In this document: in pieces, positions 5,572 through 14,094 of the stretch
Layout: each line of letters begins with the position of its first letter
Numbering within the stretch: the first letter of the stretch is position 1
IMG/VR virus record: IMGVR_UViG_3300045922_000246
Location: 1 to 20,065 of that record
DNA length: 20,065 nucleotides
Source: a virus
Reading direction: 5' to 3' (one strand)
Notes under the pieces: model-generated
Seen by the model: only the letters and a program-made list of their open reading frames with translations
Databases searched by the model: none
Told to the model about the DNA's origin: nothing
Program-made: the position numbers and the translations under genes

Positions 5572-6092
5572 GTCATCCTCCCTCGAGAAAGTGCCGCCGG
5601 AGGCAGATTCGAGAGCCGATACACACCTCCCGCTCCGCACTCGACCAATAATGCAAGCTGAATGGGGCTGCCGCCTCCAGCCGACAGATTTCCAAGTGCG
5701 GAAGATCCAAGCAAGAATGTTGGCGCCGCACCGCTGCCGAAGGCCAAGTTCGCGTCTGCAGGGCCGGCAGGGGTGCCGAGTGCGAGGACTCCGGATCGGA
5801 GCAGCGCTCTCCAGGGTGTTGGGTAGTCGCGCCAGCGGCCTGTCATCTCACGCCCGCGATAGATCCCCGCAGCCGGAATTATCCGTCCGCCAGATGGCTC
5901 AACGATGGTCAGGCCGACAGAAATCGTCTCGGCATCACCCGCTGACGCAATTTCTGCCGCTCCGGTGCCAATTGTCAGAGCTGCGATGGCGAATGGAACC
6001 GTCAAGGCGCGCCACGATTGTGCGTAACCTCTCCACAGGCCCGTCAAAGAGCGCCATGCGGGATATGCAATCGAGCCAGCCAGCAACACCAT
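5559..6092 (-). CDS. Phage tail-region protein of unknown function, 177 residues
   Basis: The ATG is at 6090-6092 in TGATG overlap with the stop of the gene upstream, and the 3' end overlaps the next fibre gene by 13 bases. Such coupling supports the frame. The N-terminus MVLLAGSIAYPAWRSLTGLW is hydrophobic. WRALTVPF and WRALLRSG recur, and small residues dominate the C-terminal half. I do not recognise a family. The position between a tail-associated protein and a fibre suggests a virion component. Confidence 0.6.
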   Translation of the reverse strand: MVLLAGSIAYPAWRSLTGLWRGYAQSWRALTVPFAIAALTIGTGAAEIASAGDAETISVGLTIVEPSGGRIIPAAGIYRGREMTGRWRDYPTPWRALLRSGVLALGTPAGPADANLAFGSGAAPTFLLGSSALGNLSAGGGSPIQLALLVECGAGGVYRLSNLPPAALSRGRMTWRT

Positions 6093-6442
6093 CAGGGCAC
6101 CTGTACAAGCAGCGTGTTGGGCCGAAAGAAGAACCCGTCCCCAGCAGATAGCGTTCGCGCCTGCGTCAACGGGGCGCCAAAGAGAAACGTGCTGCCGCGC
6201 CACCACCCGCAATGAGTGATGGTTGTGGGAGGCAGATCAGTCCACACAACTGACGCCGAGTTGCTGCTTTGACCGTTTGACGCGGCAGGAAAACTGGCGG
6301 CTGCCCGGCTGTAACTGCCGCCGCTCACCTCATTCGATCCAGCCGTGACTGGATCGGCCGTGTGGAGGGAAATGTAGATCTGCGAGCCCTGCAGCAGGGC
6401 GTCAATCATCATGTTCTTGGCGGTCGTGCTGACAGCCATCAT
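6092..6442 (-). CDS. Tail-associated protein of the LHTADP / GGSYSR type
   Basis: The 116-residue protein has the motif order often seen in short phage tail proteins: IYISLHTADP (residues about 22-31), SNEVSGGSYSRAAASFPAAS, VVWTDLPPTTITHCGWW and SAGDGFFFRPNTL. Two ATGs are in frame, at 6440-6442 and 6437-6439. GGGAGGAA fits the second better, and that start makes a TGATG overlap with the upstream stop. The precise role of the family is not known to me. Position and length fit a tail tip or fibre-connected component. Confidence 0.7.
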   Translation of the reverse strand: MMAVSTTAKNMMIDALLQGSQIYISLHTADPVTAGSNEVSGGSYSRAAASFPAASNGQSSNSASVVWTDLPPTTITHCGWWRGSTFLFGAPLTQARTLSAGDGFFFRPNTLLVQVP

Positions 6443-6690
6443 TTCCTCCCGGCGTCGATCTGAACGTTCGCGGTGGCCTCTCCCTCGTTCATCTGCGGCT
6501 GCACCATCACAAGGCCGCTGAGATCGTCAGCCAACCTCCATGCGCCCTCCAGTTCGTGCGCTGCGCACAGTGTGCTGATGGCGGACTGGATGGCTACCTC
6601 GGCGCGCGCCATCTCTTCCCTGGCCTGGGAGTGGCGGAGCACCAGCGCCCTGATGAATTGTCGTTCGTGGTCCGAAAACGAGTGAACCAT
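6439..6690 (-). CDS. Small phage protein of unknown function, 83 residues
   Basis: ATG at 6688-6690 follows an ideal AGGAGGACAC ribosome site, only 8 bases after the hub gene's stop. The product (MVHSFSDHERQFIRALVLRH...) is predicted to be helical throughout, with an N-terminal basic and histidine-rich helix. It contains no membrane segment or known motif. It overlaps the next gene by 4 bases. It may be a virion or chaperone protein of the tail tip, but no family is recognised. Confidence 0.65.
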   Translation of the reverse strand: MVHSFSDHERQFIRALVLRHSQAREEMARAEVAIQSAISTLCAAHELEGAWRLADDLSGLVMVQPQMNEGEATANVQIDAGRK

Positions 6691-6698
6691 GTGTCCTC

Positions 6699-9600
6699 CT
6701 AAATGAGCGGGATCTTCCCGATGAAGTTGCCATTGGCGTCGTGCGCCGGAATCCAGCGGTTGCTCGTGACCCCTCCGAGCGGAATGGACTCCCAGACCGT
6801 GTTCGCGAACCGCATGTGATCCAGAACGACGACCTTTTCGATGTAGGCGTCCACGACATCCAGAAGCGAGTTCGGGCCCAGATCGACGGTCGTATGCGGC
6901 GAACTGCACTGAAATTCGCAGCCGTATGCCGTCGCTTCGATCTTTATGGTCTTGTTCGTGTCGGCTTTCAGGATCAGCCGTGCGCCATGCGGATCGCCGA
7001 GCGGCTCGGTGACCGTCAGCTCCGCCCGGGCGTTAGACTGGATCCTGTTCAGTATGAGCTTCTGCCACCCAAGGCTTCCAAACCCGCCAGATATTCCGGA
7101 AACCGCGACCTCGTAAGAACTCACCTGAGTTGCGAAATTGCCCTGGATGGCTCCTACGTACAGGCCTTCCGTCGGATTAATCTTGATCCGGCTGTTATAC
7201 GGCACCGAGTCCACCTGGATGGACGCGTTGTTGATCTGCGCCCCTGCGCTGGTCAAGGAAATAATGGGGCTCGTGAACGTCCCGCCAAAACGGCCGTTTA
7301 CGGCCCACAATCCGGTGAACGATTGGCTTCCCTGCGTGAACTCCCCGATCGCTCCGATGATCCCCCCGAAGCTGTCTGTGATGATCAAGCGCGGGGGCTG
7401 CCCAGCGTATGGGCCGATGCTGATCTGATTCCCCGCCAAGTGGGACGTGTTGATCGCGCCGGCGGCGATCAGACCGGCTACGATCGTGCCGGCCGCGATT
7501 TCGTTTGCCGTGAGCTTGTCCACGGCCAGCTCTGCCTTGATGTCGGAGCTAGGCATCGGACGGACGTAGGCCGACCCGTTCCAGCGATACAGCCTGCGGT
7601 CGCTCGTATTGACAATGAAATCGCCCTGGTAATTGGACGGCACGTAATTGAGGACGCGCACTGGCGCGAAACTCGTGGCAAACTCCGCCGCCGTCAGGCC
7701 GTTCTGCTGAAGCTGGCTCTTGATTTGAGCCGCATTCGCATCCGGCTGGTAGGCTGAGCCGTTCCATGTCCAGAGCTGGCCGGACCAATACACGACTCTC
7801 GATCCGAGCCACGAGGCTCCCGGTTGTGTGGCGGCAATCACTGGCACATCGCGGTCCGGAGCTGTGGTGATCCGGCCTTGACCGTCTACAGCCATCGGTC
7901 CAGTGACGGAGCCGGGTTTGGCGCGCGTCATTGTCACACCGCCGGAGACAGGCACAGATACGAAGACCGTCGGCGGGTTGACCGGATTCTCCTGCCCGAG
8001 TGAATTGCAGGCGACTGCTTTGAACAACCAGTATTCGGGCTGGCTTGGCAGCGGCCACCAGCCGCCCGGCCCGCCGGTCATGATCGCCGCGACCCTGTCA
8101 GGCAGCCAGTCAGCAATCGGCTGACCGGCCGAGTTGGCGGGCCGCCGGTAAACGTGGATGTGGTGGAAGTCCGGGTCAGACGGCGGCGAGAACGAGAACA
8201 CAAAGCGGGCGCGCGGCACCTCCTGCGACTGGTCTGTTTCTACGGTGACCTGCCAGTTGTAAACCTGGTCGCTCAAACCAGCCCGCGGAAGCCAGACGCT
8301 CGCCACCGGCAGTTGTCCGGTGTTGTAATCCGACGGCTTGAGCCAGACGCCATCCGCTGGTAGCTGAGCCACGAGCGCAAGGTGAATGTACTCCCCCTCG
8401 CCTGTCGGAGGCGGCACCCAGAGCGTCACCGAGCCCTCGGTCGTGTTCGCCTCAGTCGGCTTGTAAAGCGAGTACGGTGGCGGCTCAGACTCCGGCGAGC
8501 GATACTCGTAGATGCCGTACACCACGCCCGGAATCGTCAGCGGCGTCCAACTCAGATCCAGTTTGCCGTAGCGGATACCGTTTCCGTCATCCCAGTAGCC
8601 GCTGAGTTGCGCCGTGAAGTTCCAGTTGTGCCCGACGCCGGGCACGGCATCTCCCAAAGGCAGATGCAATGCGTAGGGCCCGGCGATCGTGCCCCAGGCG
8701 CGGTTTCCGCCGGCTCGGTCGCGCACCGCTGCCCGAAGCCAGAATTGCGTCGATGAGCCTGGCGTTATAGGCCACCATGGACTGTGAATCGTGGTTGGAT
8801 CGCCAGGGCGATGCTCTCCGATCCTGCGCAGCGTGGCCCAATCGCTCGGTACGGTTTCTGACGCAAAACGCACATGCACGTCAGCCCCGCCGTAGTGCTC
8901 CTGACCCAACGCCGAGCCTGAGAGATTCACAGCCAGCCGATAGCTCCAGCCGCCTTCGTTCTGCCGATACTCGACAGCGGCAGACGTGATGGAAAGCGGG
9001 TCCAAGGGGCCTGTTGGGACGCCGCCGGATCCGCCTTCCGATGGCCTCGGCGACGATGGCGGGATGCCTTGCGCAGCTGCGAGGTCACGGAAGAAGCTGG
9101 CCGCGTCATCAGTGGCCGGCCCCGTCACGCATTCCAACTGGACAGATAGCTGACCGGCCACGTCAGCAGTGCGAATCTGACGGATCAGATACGTCAGCGG
9201 GTACGCATATCCGCCGCCATTGTATGAGCCGGAGGCATTCGATCCGACAAGGCGAACCTTGTCCGAATCGACCACCTGCACGCTCCAGGATCCATTCAGG
9301 CCAGGTACCTGGTGGAGCCGGATGCGCGCGCCGTCCATGAGGCCGTGGCCAGGAATGGTGATGACCGACGGCGCTCCATATTCGACCGCGGCGACCTGCT
9401 TCCACTCAAGACGGTAGCCATCGACGTCGACGTGAATGAACTGCCCCACCCGGGCTGTCGAGGCGAGCGGCTCGATGACAGTATTGGTGTCGATCACAGC
9501 CACCGCGCTGAGGCTGTCAAGCTTGTCAAGCGCCGCCTGTGCATACTGCCTGGCGTCCGCACGGGTCATCTCCTGGGATGTGTCGATCAGCTTTTCGTAG

Positions 9601-10598
9601 ATGCCAGTATGTTGTTCGATCGAGGCGCGGCGGCTGATTTCGCCCGTGTTTTCCACAGTGAGCACTTCGGACGACAAGCCGATGTATGTGATCTCCAGCA
9701 CGTCTCCGGGGGCGAGAGCTGCAGAGTTGTCTGATTGGCCGATTTCTCTGCTCCCGGTCTGCCAGTAGAACTCCGCGGCATCGTCGCCGTATGGTCCCAC
9801 TGTGCGCGACACTCCGTTCACGCGGACCGTGGGCGAGGCATGTACTGGGAAAGTCACTGCCCAGCGCTTCCTCGTTCCGTCCGGCTTCATCCAGTCGAGC
9901 GGGTCTTCTCCTTCGCCAGTTCGGCCTTGCGCATCGAATCGAGCCATCTGCGGATCGCGGACGAACTGGCCGATCTTGGCGATGATCCTGTTGGCGTACT
10001 GCTCGCGTGTCGAGCGCAGCACGAGATCTTCAAAGTTGGTGCTGTCTGGATCCAGTTCGAACGGGCATGCATAGGAATTGGGCGCGAAGAAGCGTAACTG
10101 GCGTCCGTAGTCGATGTACCAGACCATGCCTGCAACTTCGGCGAGTTGCTGGAGGGCCTCGGCGATAGTGGCATGGTCGATCTCGAAGCGCTCGACGACC
10201 GGGCCCTGCTGGATGAAGTCAATCCCGACAGCCTCTCCGCCCAGGTAGGTCGTGCAGATCTCGATGACGATCGCGCCTGCCCGTGTCGCCTGCCAGCTTT
10301 TCTGCCCGGTGATCCTCCGGTCCAGGATGCGATGGTGGTCGACGCAGGACACCCTCCACAGGCCGGCGAAAGTCCCCGGATATCGCACGGCTTCCACCGT
10401 CTCGATGCTGCCGGCGAAAATCGTGTAGGCGCCATCCTTCACGAGCACGCTCTGCCCAACCTGCGGCGCCGTGATTGAGCCGTCCGGGTTGTCGATCGAG
10501 AACTCGCACGTCGACCGGCCTCCGAGGGTTTCGACGATGTTCAAGGTGCCCTGCTTCCAGTTGTAGGGTCCGCCGCCGATCAGAAGTGAGAACGCCAT
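6699..10598 (-). CDS. Tail hub / central fibre protein, J-like multidomain
   Basis: The 1299-residue protein is the largest in the window and lies after the tape measure, where tail tip or host specificity proteins sit. Residues 1-400 look like a tail hub domain (LLIGGGPYNWKQGTLNIVET; later hub-like GDVLEITYIGLSSEVLTVEN). Residues about 530-890 hold several beta-sandwich, fibronectin III-like stretches. Residues about 890-1060 carry WNGSAYQPDA and RRLYRWNGSAYV repeats and the EIAAGTIVAGLIAAGAI motif common in J-type central fibres. The C-terminus is beta-rich. ATG 10596-10598 has no Shine-Dalgarno sequence: the terminator hairpin ends just upstream. The fusion of hub and central fibre in one chain is inferred. 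Confidence 0.8.
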   Translation of the reverse strand: MAFSLLIGGGPYNWKQGTLNIVETLGGRSTCEFSIDNPDGSITAPQVGQSVLVKDGAYTIFAGSIETVEAVRYPGTFAGLWRVSCVDHHRILDRRITGQKSWQATRAGAIVIEICTTYLGGEAVGIDFIQQGPVVERFEIDHATIAEALQQLAEVAGMVWYIDYGRQLRFFAPNSYACPFELDPDSTNFEDLVLRSTREQYANRIIAKIGQFVRDPQMARFDAQGRTGEGEDPLDWMKPDGTRKRWAVTFPVHASPTVRVNGVSRTVGPYGDDAAEFYWQTGSREIGQSDNSAALAPGDVLEITYIGLSSEVLTVENTGEISRRASIEQHTGIYEKLIDTSQEMTRADARQYAQAALDKLDSLSAVAVIDTNTVIEPLASTARVGQFIHVDVDGYRLEWKQVAAVEYGAPSVITIPGHGLMDGARIRLHQVPGLNGSWSVQVVDSDKVRLVGSNASGSYNGGGYAYPLTYLIRQIRTADVAGQLSVQLECVTGPATDDAASFFRDLAAAQGIPPSSPRPSEGGSGGVPTGPLDPLSITSAAVEYRQNEGGWSYRLAVNLSGSALGQEHYGGADVHVRFASETVPSDWATLRRIGEHRPGDPTTIHSPWWPITPGSSTQFWLRAAVRDRAGGNRAWGTIAGPYALHLPLGDAVPGVGHNWNFTAQLSGYWDDGNGIRYGKLDLSWTPLTIPGVVYGIYEYRSPESEPPPYSLYKPTEANTTEGSVTLWVPPPTGEGEYIHLALVAQLPADGVWLKPSDYNTGQLPVASVWLPRAGLSDQVYNWQVTVETDQSQEVPRARFVFSFSPPSDPDFHHIHVYRRPANSAGQPIADWLPDRVAAIMTGGPGGWWPLPSQPEYWLFKAVACNSLGQENPVNPPTVFVSVPVSGGVTMTRAKPGSVTGPMAVDGQGRITTAPDRDVPVIAATQPGASWLGSRVVYWSGQLWTWNGSAYQPDANAAQIKSQLQQNGLTAAEFATSFAPVRVLNYVPSNYQGDFIVNTSDRRLYRWNGSAYVRPMPSSDIKAELAVDKLTANEIAAGTIVAGLIAAGAINTSHLAGNQISIGPYAGQPPRLIITDSFGGIIGAIGEFTQGSQSFTGLWAVNGRFGGTFTSPIISLTSAGAQINNASIQVDSVPYNSRIKINPTEGLYVGAIQGNFATQVSSYEVAVSGISGGFGSLGWQKLILNRIQSNARAELTVTEPLGDPHGARLILKADTNKTIKIEATAYGCEFQCSSPHTTVDLGPNSLLDVVDAYIEKVVVLDHMRFANTVWESIPLGGVTSNRWIPAHDANGNFIGKIPLI

Positions 10599-10602
10599 AA
10601 CG

Positions 10603-10636
10603 AAAAAGCCCGCTGCGGGCCGAAGCCCGGCGGGCT
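10603..10636 (-). terminator. Intrinsic terminator with UUCG loop
   Basis: On the minus strand AGCCCGC-CGGGC-TTCG-GCCCG-CA-GCGGGCT is followed by TTTTT (10603-10607). This gives a 12-bp GC stem with a 2-base bulge, a UUCG tetraloop and a U tract. It lies between the secreted protein gene (stop at 10661) and the hub gene, whose ATG is only four bases past the T tract. It would end transcripts before the hub unless an antiterminator acts. Confidence 0.85.
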
Positions 10637-10660
10637 GAACAATGTCGAGTGTCTCCGGAG

Positions 10661-11143
10661 CTATTTCTCCGCCAGAAGTCCTTTCGCCCAGACCTGCAGC
10701 CGGATCAGTTCCAGGATCTTCCGCTCCAGCTCTCCCGTGCTGCGGAACCGCTCCGGCCCTTCTGTGAAGAGCCCGCGCCGGTATCCGTTGTAGTCGACTG
10801 CCAACCGCACCTCGCAGTGCTGTTCTCCGGTGCGCCAGTTGACGTTGATGTCAGACAGAATCAGCTCGGCGAACCGCGGCCGCAGGCCTGCGACGTAGCC
10901 GAAAAGGCCGGAGTTGGTCTCGGCCGGCTTCTTCACCTGCCGCCAGACCTGGTTCCAGTCGCGCGTGCGGTAGGCGTGGGCGTACACCATGGTCGCACCG
11001 CCGCCGCTCGGCTGGACGTCGAAGCCCAGGGCGCTCATCGCTTCATGGGACGGCCAGTCGACTTGCCCGCAGGACAGCGGCAGGCGCATCGATTCCTCGG
11101 CCAGCAGCGTCATGCAGAATAGAGCCAGAGTGATCAGCTTCAT
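10661..11143 (-). CDS. Secreted protein of unknown function, possible moron
   Basis: ATG 11141-11143 is chosen because GGAGG lies six bases upstream and it starts a signal-peptide-like sequence: MKLITLALFCMTLLA, with a positive residue, hydrophobic core and small residue before EES. The 160-residue product has two cysteines after the signal (LSCGQ and EQHCEV) and is otherwise mixed alpha/beta. I recognise no family. It lies between tape measure and hub and is followed directly by an intrinsic terminator. Phage genes of this kind (morons) are often expressed from the prophage and alter the host envelope. That role is inferred from position and signal peptide only. A periplasmic assembly or tail-linked role is also possible. 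Confidence 0.65.
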   Translation of the reverse strand: MKLITLALFCMTLLAEESMRLPLSCGQVDWPSHEAMSALGFDVQPSGGGATMVYAHAYRTRDWNQVWRQVKKPAETNSGLFGYVAGLRPRFAELILSDINVNWRTGEQHCEVRLAVDYNGYRRGLFTEGPERFRSTGELERKILELIRLQVWAKGLLAEK

Positions 11144-11184
11144 GCCGGCCTCCGGCCTGATGGACGCGGCTGGGTGAATCACCG

Positions 11185-14094
11185 TTACAAGCCTCGCTGC
11201 TTGAGACGGCGCACCAGCTCGTCCAGGAACGCATCCAGATCCCGGAATCCGATGAAATTGGCGCCGTCCATGTTGATCGTGATGTTGCCCCCGCCGCCCG
11301 CCAGCTTCAGGCCTCCGGTGATGTACTCGTCCCACCCAATCAGAACGTCCCGCACCTCCACGATGCGGGCCTGAACGTCTCCGAATCCTGGCAGGCCCGC
11401 GTTGATGCGGTGAATGATGTGCTCCAGATGCAGCGAGCTCTTGCGCGTGTTCCATTCGATCGCGTTGAGCGAGCCCTCCTGCCTCGCATTCTGGAAGACC
11501 GAAATCACTCCAGTGACGGCGCTGATGGCCCCCGTGACCACGCCGGCCAGCGCGGTAAACGAGGAGCCGATCACTTTCCCGACTGTACCCGCGGTCTGAC
11601 TGGCCACCTGCCCGGCGGCTGCCGCCGTGGACGCTGCCGCGGACGCTGCCGTGCCCGCTGTGGCCGCGGCGCTGCCGCCCAGACCGAAAATCGATCCGAT
11701 CTTGGCGAGACCGGGAATCTTCGCTACGATACCCGCGATTTCGCGGCCCATCGCCGCAAAGGTCTTCTCGATGGCGAGCCGTGTCAAAGCTTTCCCGATC
11801 TGCTCCAGGCTGTCCACCATCACGTCCTTGAACTTCCCGCCTTTGAAGATCAAGTCCGTGATGTCCTTTGCCGTGTCCTGAAAGATCGCGCCAAGCCGCT
11901 GCTTGGCCTGCTCCCAAAAACTGACTTGCTCACGGCTGAGATCACGCTGCCACTTCTGGAGCCTTTGCAACTGCGCAGCCTCTTCTTGCGTGAGGGCAAT
12001 GTTCTGACGGCGCTTCTCGAGCAACAATTCCAGCTCGGCCTTTCGCTGCTGATAGACCGGCGCGTTGCTAGACTTCAGTGTGGCCACGTCGGCGGCCATC
12101 TGATGGATGTCCTTCTCGCCATCAAACCCGAGCCGCTTCTTCGCCTCCTGCAGCTTCTTGTACTGCTCGACGTTGATCCCCAGAGCCCAGGCCAACTGCT
12201 TGAGTTGCTGTTCAGCGCGCGCGGCAGCCTGCTGGTTGCCGATCTCCTCCCACATCCTCTGGTAGAACCGCCCGGCTATTTGCGCGGCGATGCCTGATTG
12301 CTCCGCAGCCTGTCCGGCTTTGGCCACGTACCAGGGGAACCTGTCCGGCTCGAACCCGCGCAGCGAGAGAATCTCGGCAATCGACCTGAGCCTCTGCTCG
12401 GCCTCCTTGGCTTGGGCGCCGCCGGCGATTTCGGAGACCATGTCGCGCAGCACTGTGCCCACATTTTCTGGCCCCTGGATTTTGCCAAGCTCCTCACGGA
12501 CCGCTTTGATTGGCTTGTGCACGGCTTCGAAGGCCTGCCGCACGGCCTCCTGCGCGCGGGCCAGATCCATGGCGGAGGCCTTGCCTTCGCGGTATGCCTG
12601 CTCAACCGCAGCCAGCGCCTCACGAGCCTGCTGGTAGCGCTTCGTGAGCGTCTCGGTGCTGTCGACTCCCAGCACGCGGAAGGCCTCGGCGAGGTCCATG
12701 GTCTGCCGCCTGGTCTCGTCTGCCGCCTGATGCGTCGCCTTGTGGGCCGTCGCCAGTTGTATCAGGCCGCGGGCGTACTGGGCGATCGAGATTTCAGCGC
12801 GTCGGTAAGCCTGGTCGAGTTCCGCTGTCGAGATGCCAGCCTGATGGAGTTTGATCCGGAGAATCTCAATGCTGTGGTTCTGCTGCTCGGTGGCCTCGCG
12901 CGCCTGTTGCTGCGCGTCGCGCAGTTGTCTGGATGCCGAGACCAACTGGACGACTCCGGCGGCCGCCTGCACAGCCGCGAGGGCCGTAGCTGTCAGAAGA
13001 GCCGCGCCTCCGAGTGCCTTCAGCGCCACGGTGGCCGATCCTGCCGCCGGAACGACCTGCGAAATCAGTGCTCCTGCAAACTGGCCAAGAGCCAAAGTGC
13101 CAGCGCCGACAGCCACGGTCATCGCTTTTATGACCGGAATTGCTGTGGCGATGCCCGTGATCCCCAGCCCGATCTGGCCAATCGCAGCCAGCGCCGGACC
13201 GGCGGCCACTGCGAGCCCCCCAAGAGCCACAGCCGTGGCCTGGATGGCCGGCGGCAGCTCGCGGAATCCCTTCGCCATGTCCGCCAGCTTGGAAACAGCG
13301 GCCTCAGCGAATTTCGTCACCAGTTCCGTGCCCGGCCGCAGCGCGGCGCCGAATTCCGCCATCGCGCGCTCGGCCGCGTCGCGGATGTTCTCGAACGCGT
13401 TCTTGACGCCGCCGGTCACCGGCGGCAGTTTCTCGAACTCCGCCACGATCCGCTCGATGAACTCCTGCGTCGAGATGCCCATCTTCTGGAGCGCTTCCGT
13501 ATCGGCCGTGCCGAACGCGGCCTTCATCGCAGCGCGGATCTGCGGCAGGCGTTCGCCGAGCTGGTTGATCTCCTGCGCGGAGATCTTCCCTTTGGACTGG
13601 ATCTGGGTGAGGGCGAGAATGACGCCGTCCAGATCGGCTTTGCCTCTGCCGACGGTGGCCAGAGCGTTGCCAAAAGCCTTCAGAGAACGCTCTGCCAATT
13701 GAGCCGAGAAACCGGCGGCCTGGAGATTCACCGAGCCCTGGATGGCCTCGCGGAAGCCGAGTCCCGGCAGCTTCGCCACCTCGGCCAGCCGCGCGAGCTG
13801 CTTGTCCGCCGCGGCGGCGCTGCCGCTGACGGCGATCAGTCCCATGCGCAGGGCTTCCAGATCGGCGTCGGCCTTCACCGCGGCCACGCCCAGCGCAGCC
13901 AGCGGCGCGCTGACTCCGATCGTCAGCCTGGTCCCGAGGGAGCCGATTCGCTCGAACGCCGTACGAATGCCGCGCACAGCATTGTCGCTTACCGAGCTGA
14001 GCCGCTGCATCTCGACCGACACTTCGCGCACGCCGCGCGAAAACTGCGCCGTGTCGGAGGTGATCTTGACGATCAGTTCACTGAGCCGTGCCAT
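11185..14094 (-). CDS. Tape measure protein
   Basis: The 969-residue protein sets tail length and fills the tube lumen in long-tailed phages. The N-terminus (SELIVKITSDTAQFSRGVREV) and the block at about residues 113-200 (LGFREAIQGSVNLQAAGFSA, QSKGKISAQEINQLGERLPQ) match the tape measure N-terminal domain family. A long hydrophobic alanine/glycine region at about 275-390 is typical of the membrane-inserting part. Coiled-coil, glutamine-rich segments follow at 390-730, and the end is GGGNITINMDGANFIGFRDL. Its ATG lies inside the 3' end of the chaperone frame. By the usual rule of about 0.15 nm per residue, the tail would be roughly 145 nm long. Confidence 0.92.
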   Translation of the reverse strand: MARLSELIVKITSDTAQFSRGVREVSVEMQRLSSVSDNAVRGIRTAFERIGSLGTRLTIGVSAPLAALGVAAVKADADLEALRMGLIAVSGSAAAADKQLARLAEVAKLPGLGFREAIQGSVNLQAAGFSAQLAERSLKAFGNALATVGRGKADLDGVILALTQIQSKGKISAQEINQLGERLPQIRAAMKAAFGTADTEALQKMGISTQEFIERIVAEFEKLPPVTGGVKNAFENIRDAAERAMAEFGAALRPGTELVTKFAEAAVSKLADMAKGFRELPPAIQATAVALGGLAVAAGPALAAIGQIGLGITGIATAIPVIKAMTVAVGAGTLALGQFAGALISQVVPAAGSATVALKALGGAALLTATALAAVQAAAGVVQLVSASRQLRDAQQQAREATEQQNHSIEILRIKLHQAGISTAELDQAYRRAEISIAQYARGLIQLATAHKATHQAADETRRQTMDLAEAFRVLGVDSTETLTKRYQQAREALAAVEQAYREGKASAMDLARAQEAVRQAFEAVHKPIKAVREELGKIQGPENVGTVLRDMVSEIAGGAQAKEAEQRLRSIAEILSLRGFEPDRFPWYVAKAGQAAEQSGIAAQIAGRFYQRMWEEIGNQQAAARAEQQLKQLAWALGINVEQYKKLQEAKKRLGFDGEKDIHQMAADVATLKSSNAPVYQQRKAELELLLEKRRQNIALTQEEAAQLQRLQKWQRDLSREQVSFWEQAKQRLGAIFQDTAKDITDLIFKGGKFKDVMVDSLEQIGKALTRLAIEKTFAAMGREIAGIVAKIPGLAKIGSIFGLGGSAAATAGTAASAAASTAAAAGQVASQTAGTVGKVIGSSFTALAGVVTGAISAVTGVISVFQNARQEGSLNAIEWNTRKSSLHLEHIIHRINAGLPGFGDVQARIVEVRDVLIGWDEYITGGLKLAGGGGNITINMDGANFIGFRDLDAFLDELVRRLKQRGL

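Noticed and set aside
5572-5640. A longer start for the fibre gene at 4708 (up to 5640).
   Set aside because: The extra 23 residues overlap the upstream gene and have no ribosome site, while ATG 5569-5571 has GGGAGG at correct spacing.
10661-11143. A lipoprotein signal in the secreted protein (LALFC).
   Set aside because: The residue before the cysteine is phenylalanine, which does not fit a lipobox, and the cysteine lies inside the hydrophobic core. An ordinary signal peptide is more likely.
10661-11917. A 418-codon frame reading from inside the tape measure gene into the secreted protein.
   Set aside because: The part above 11143 overlaps the tape measure gene in another frame and is low-quality. 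A strong ribosome site and signal peptide define the start at 11143.
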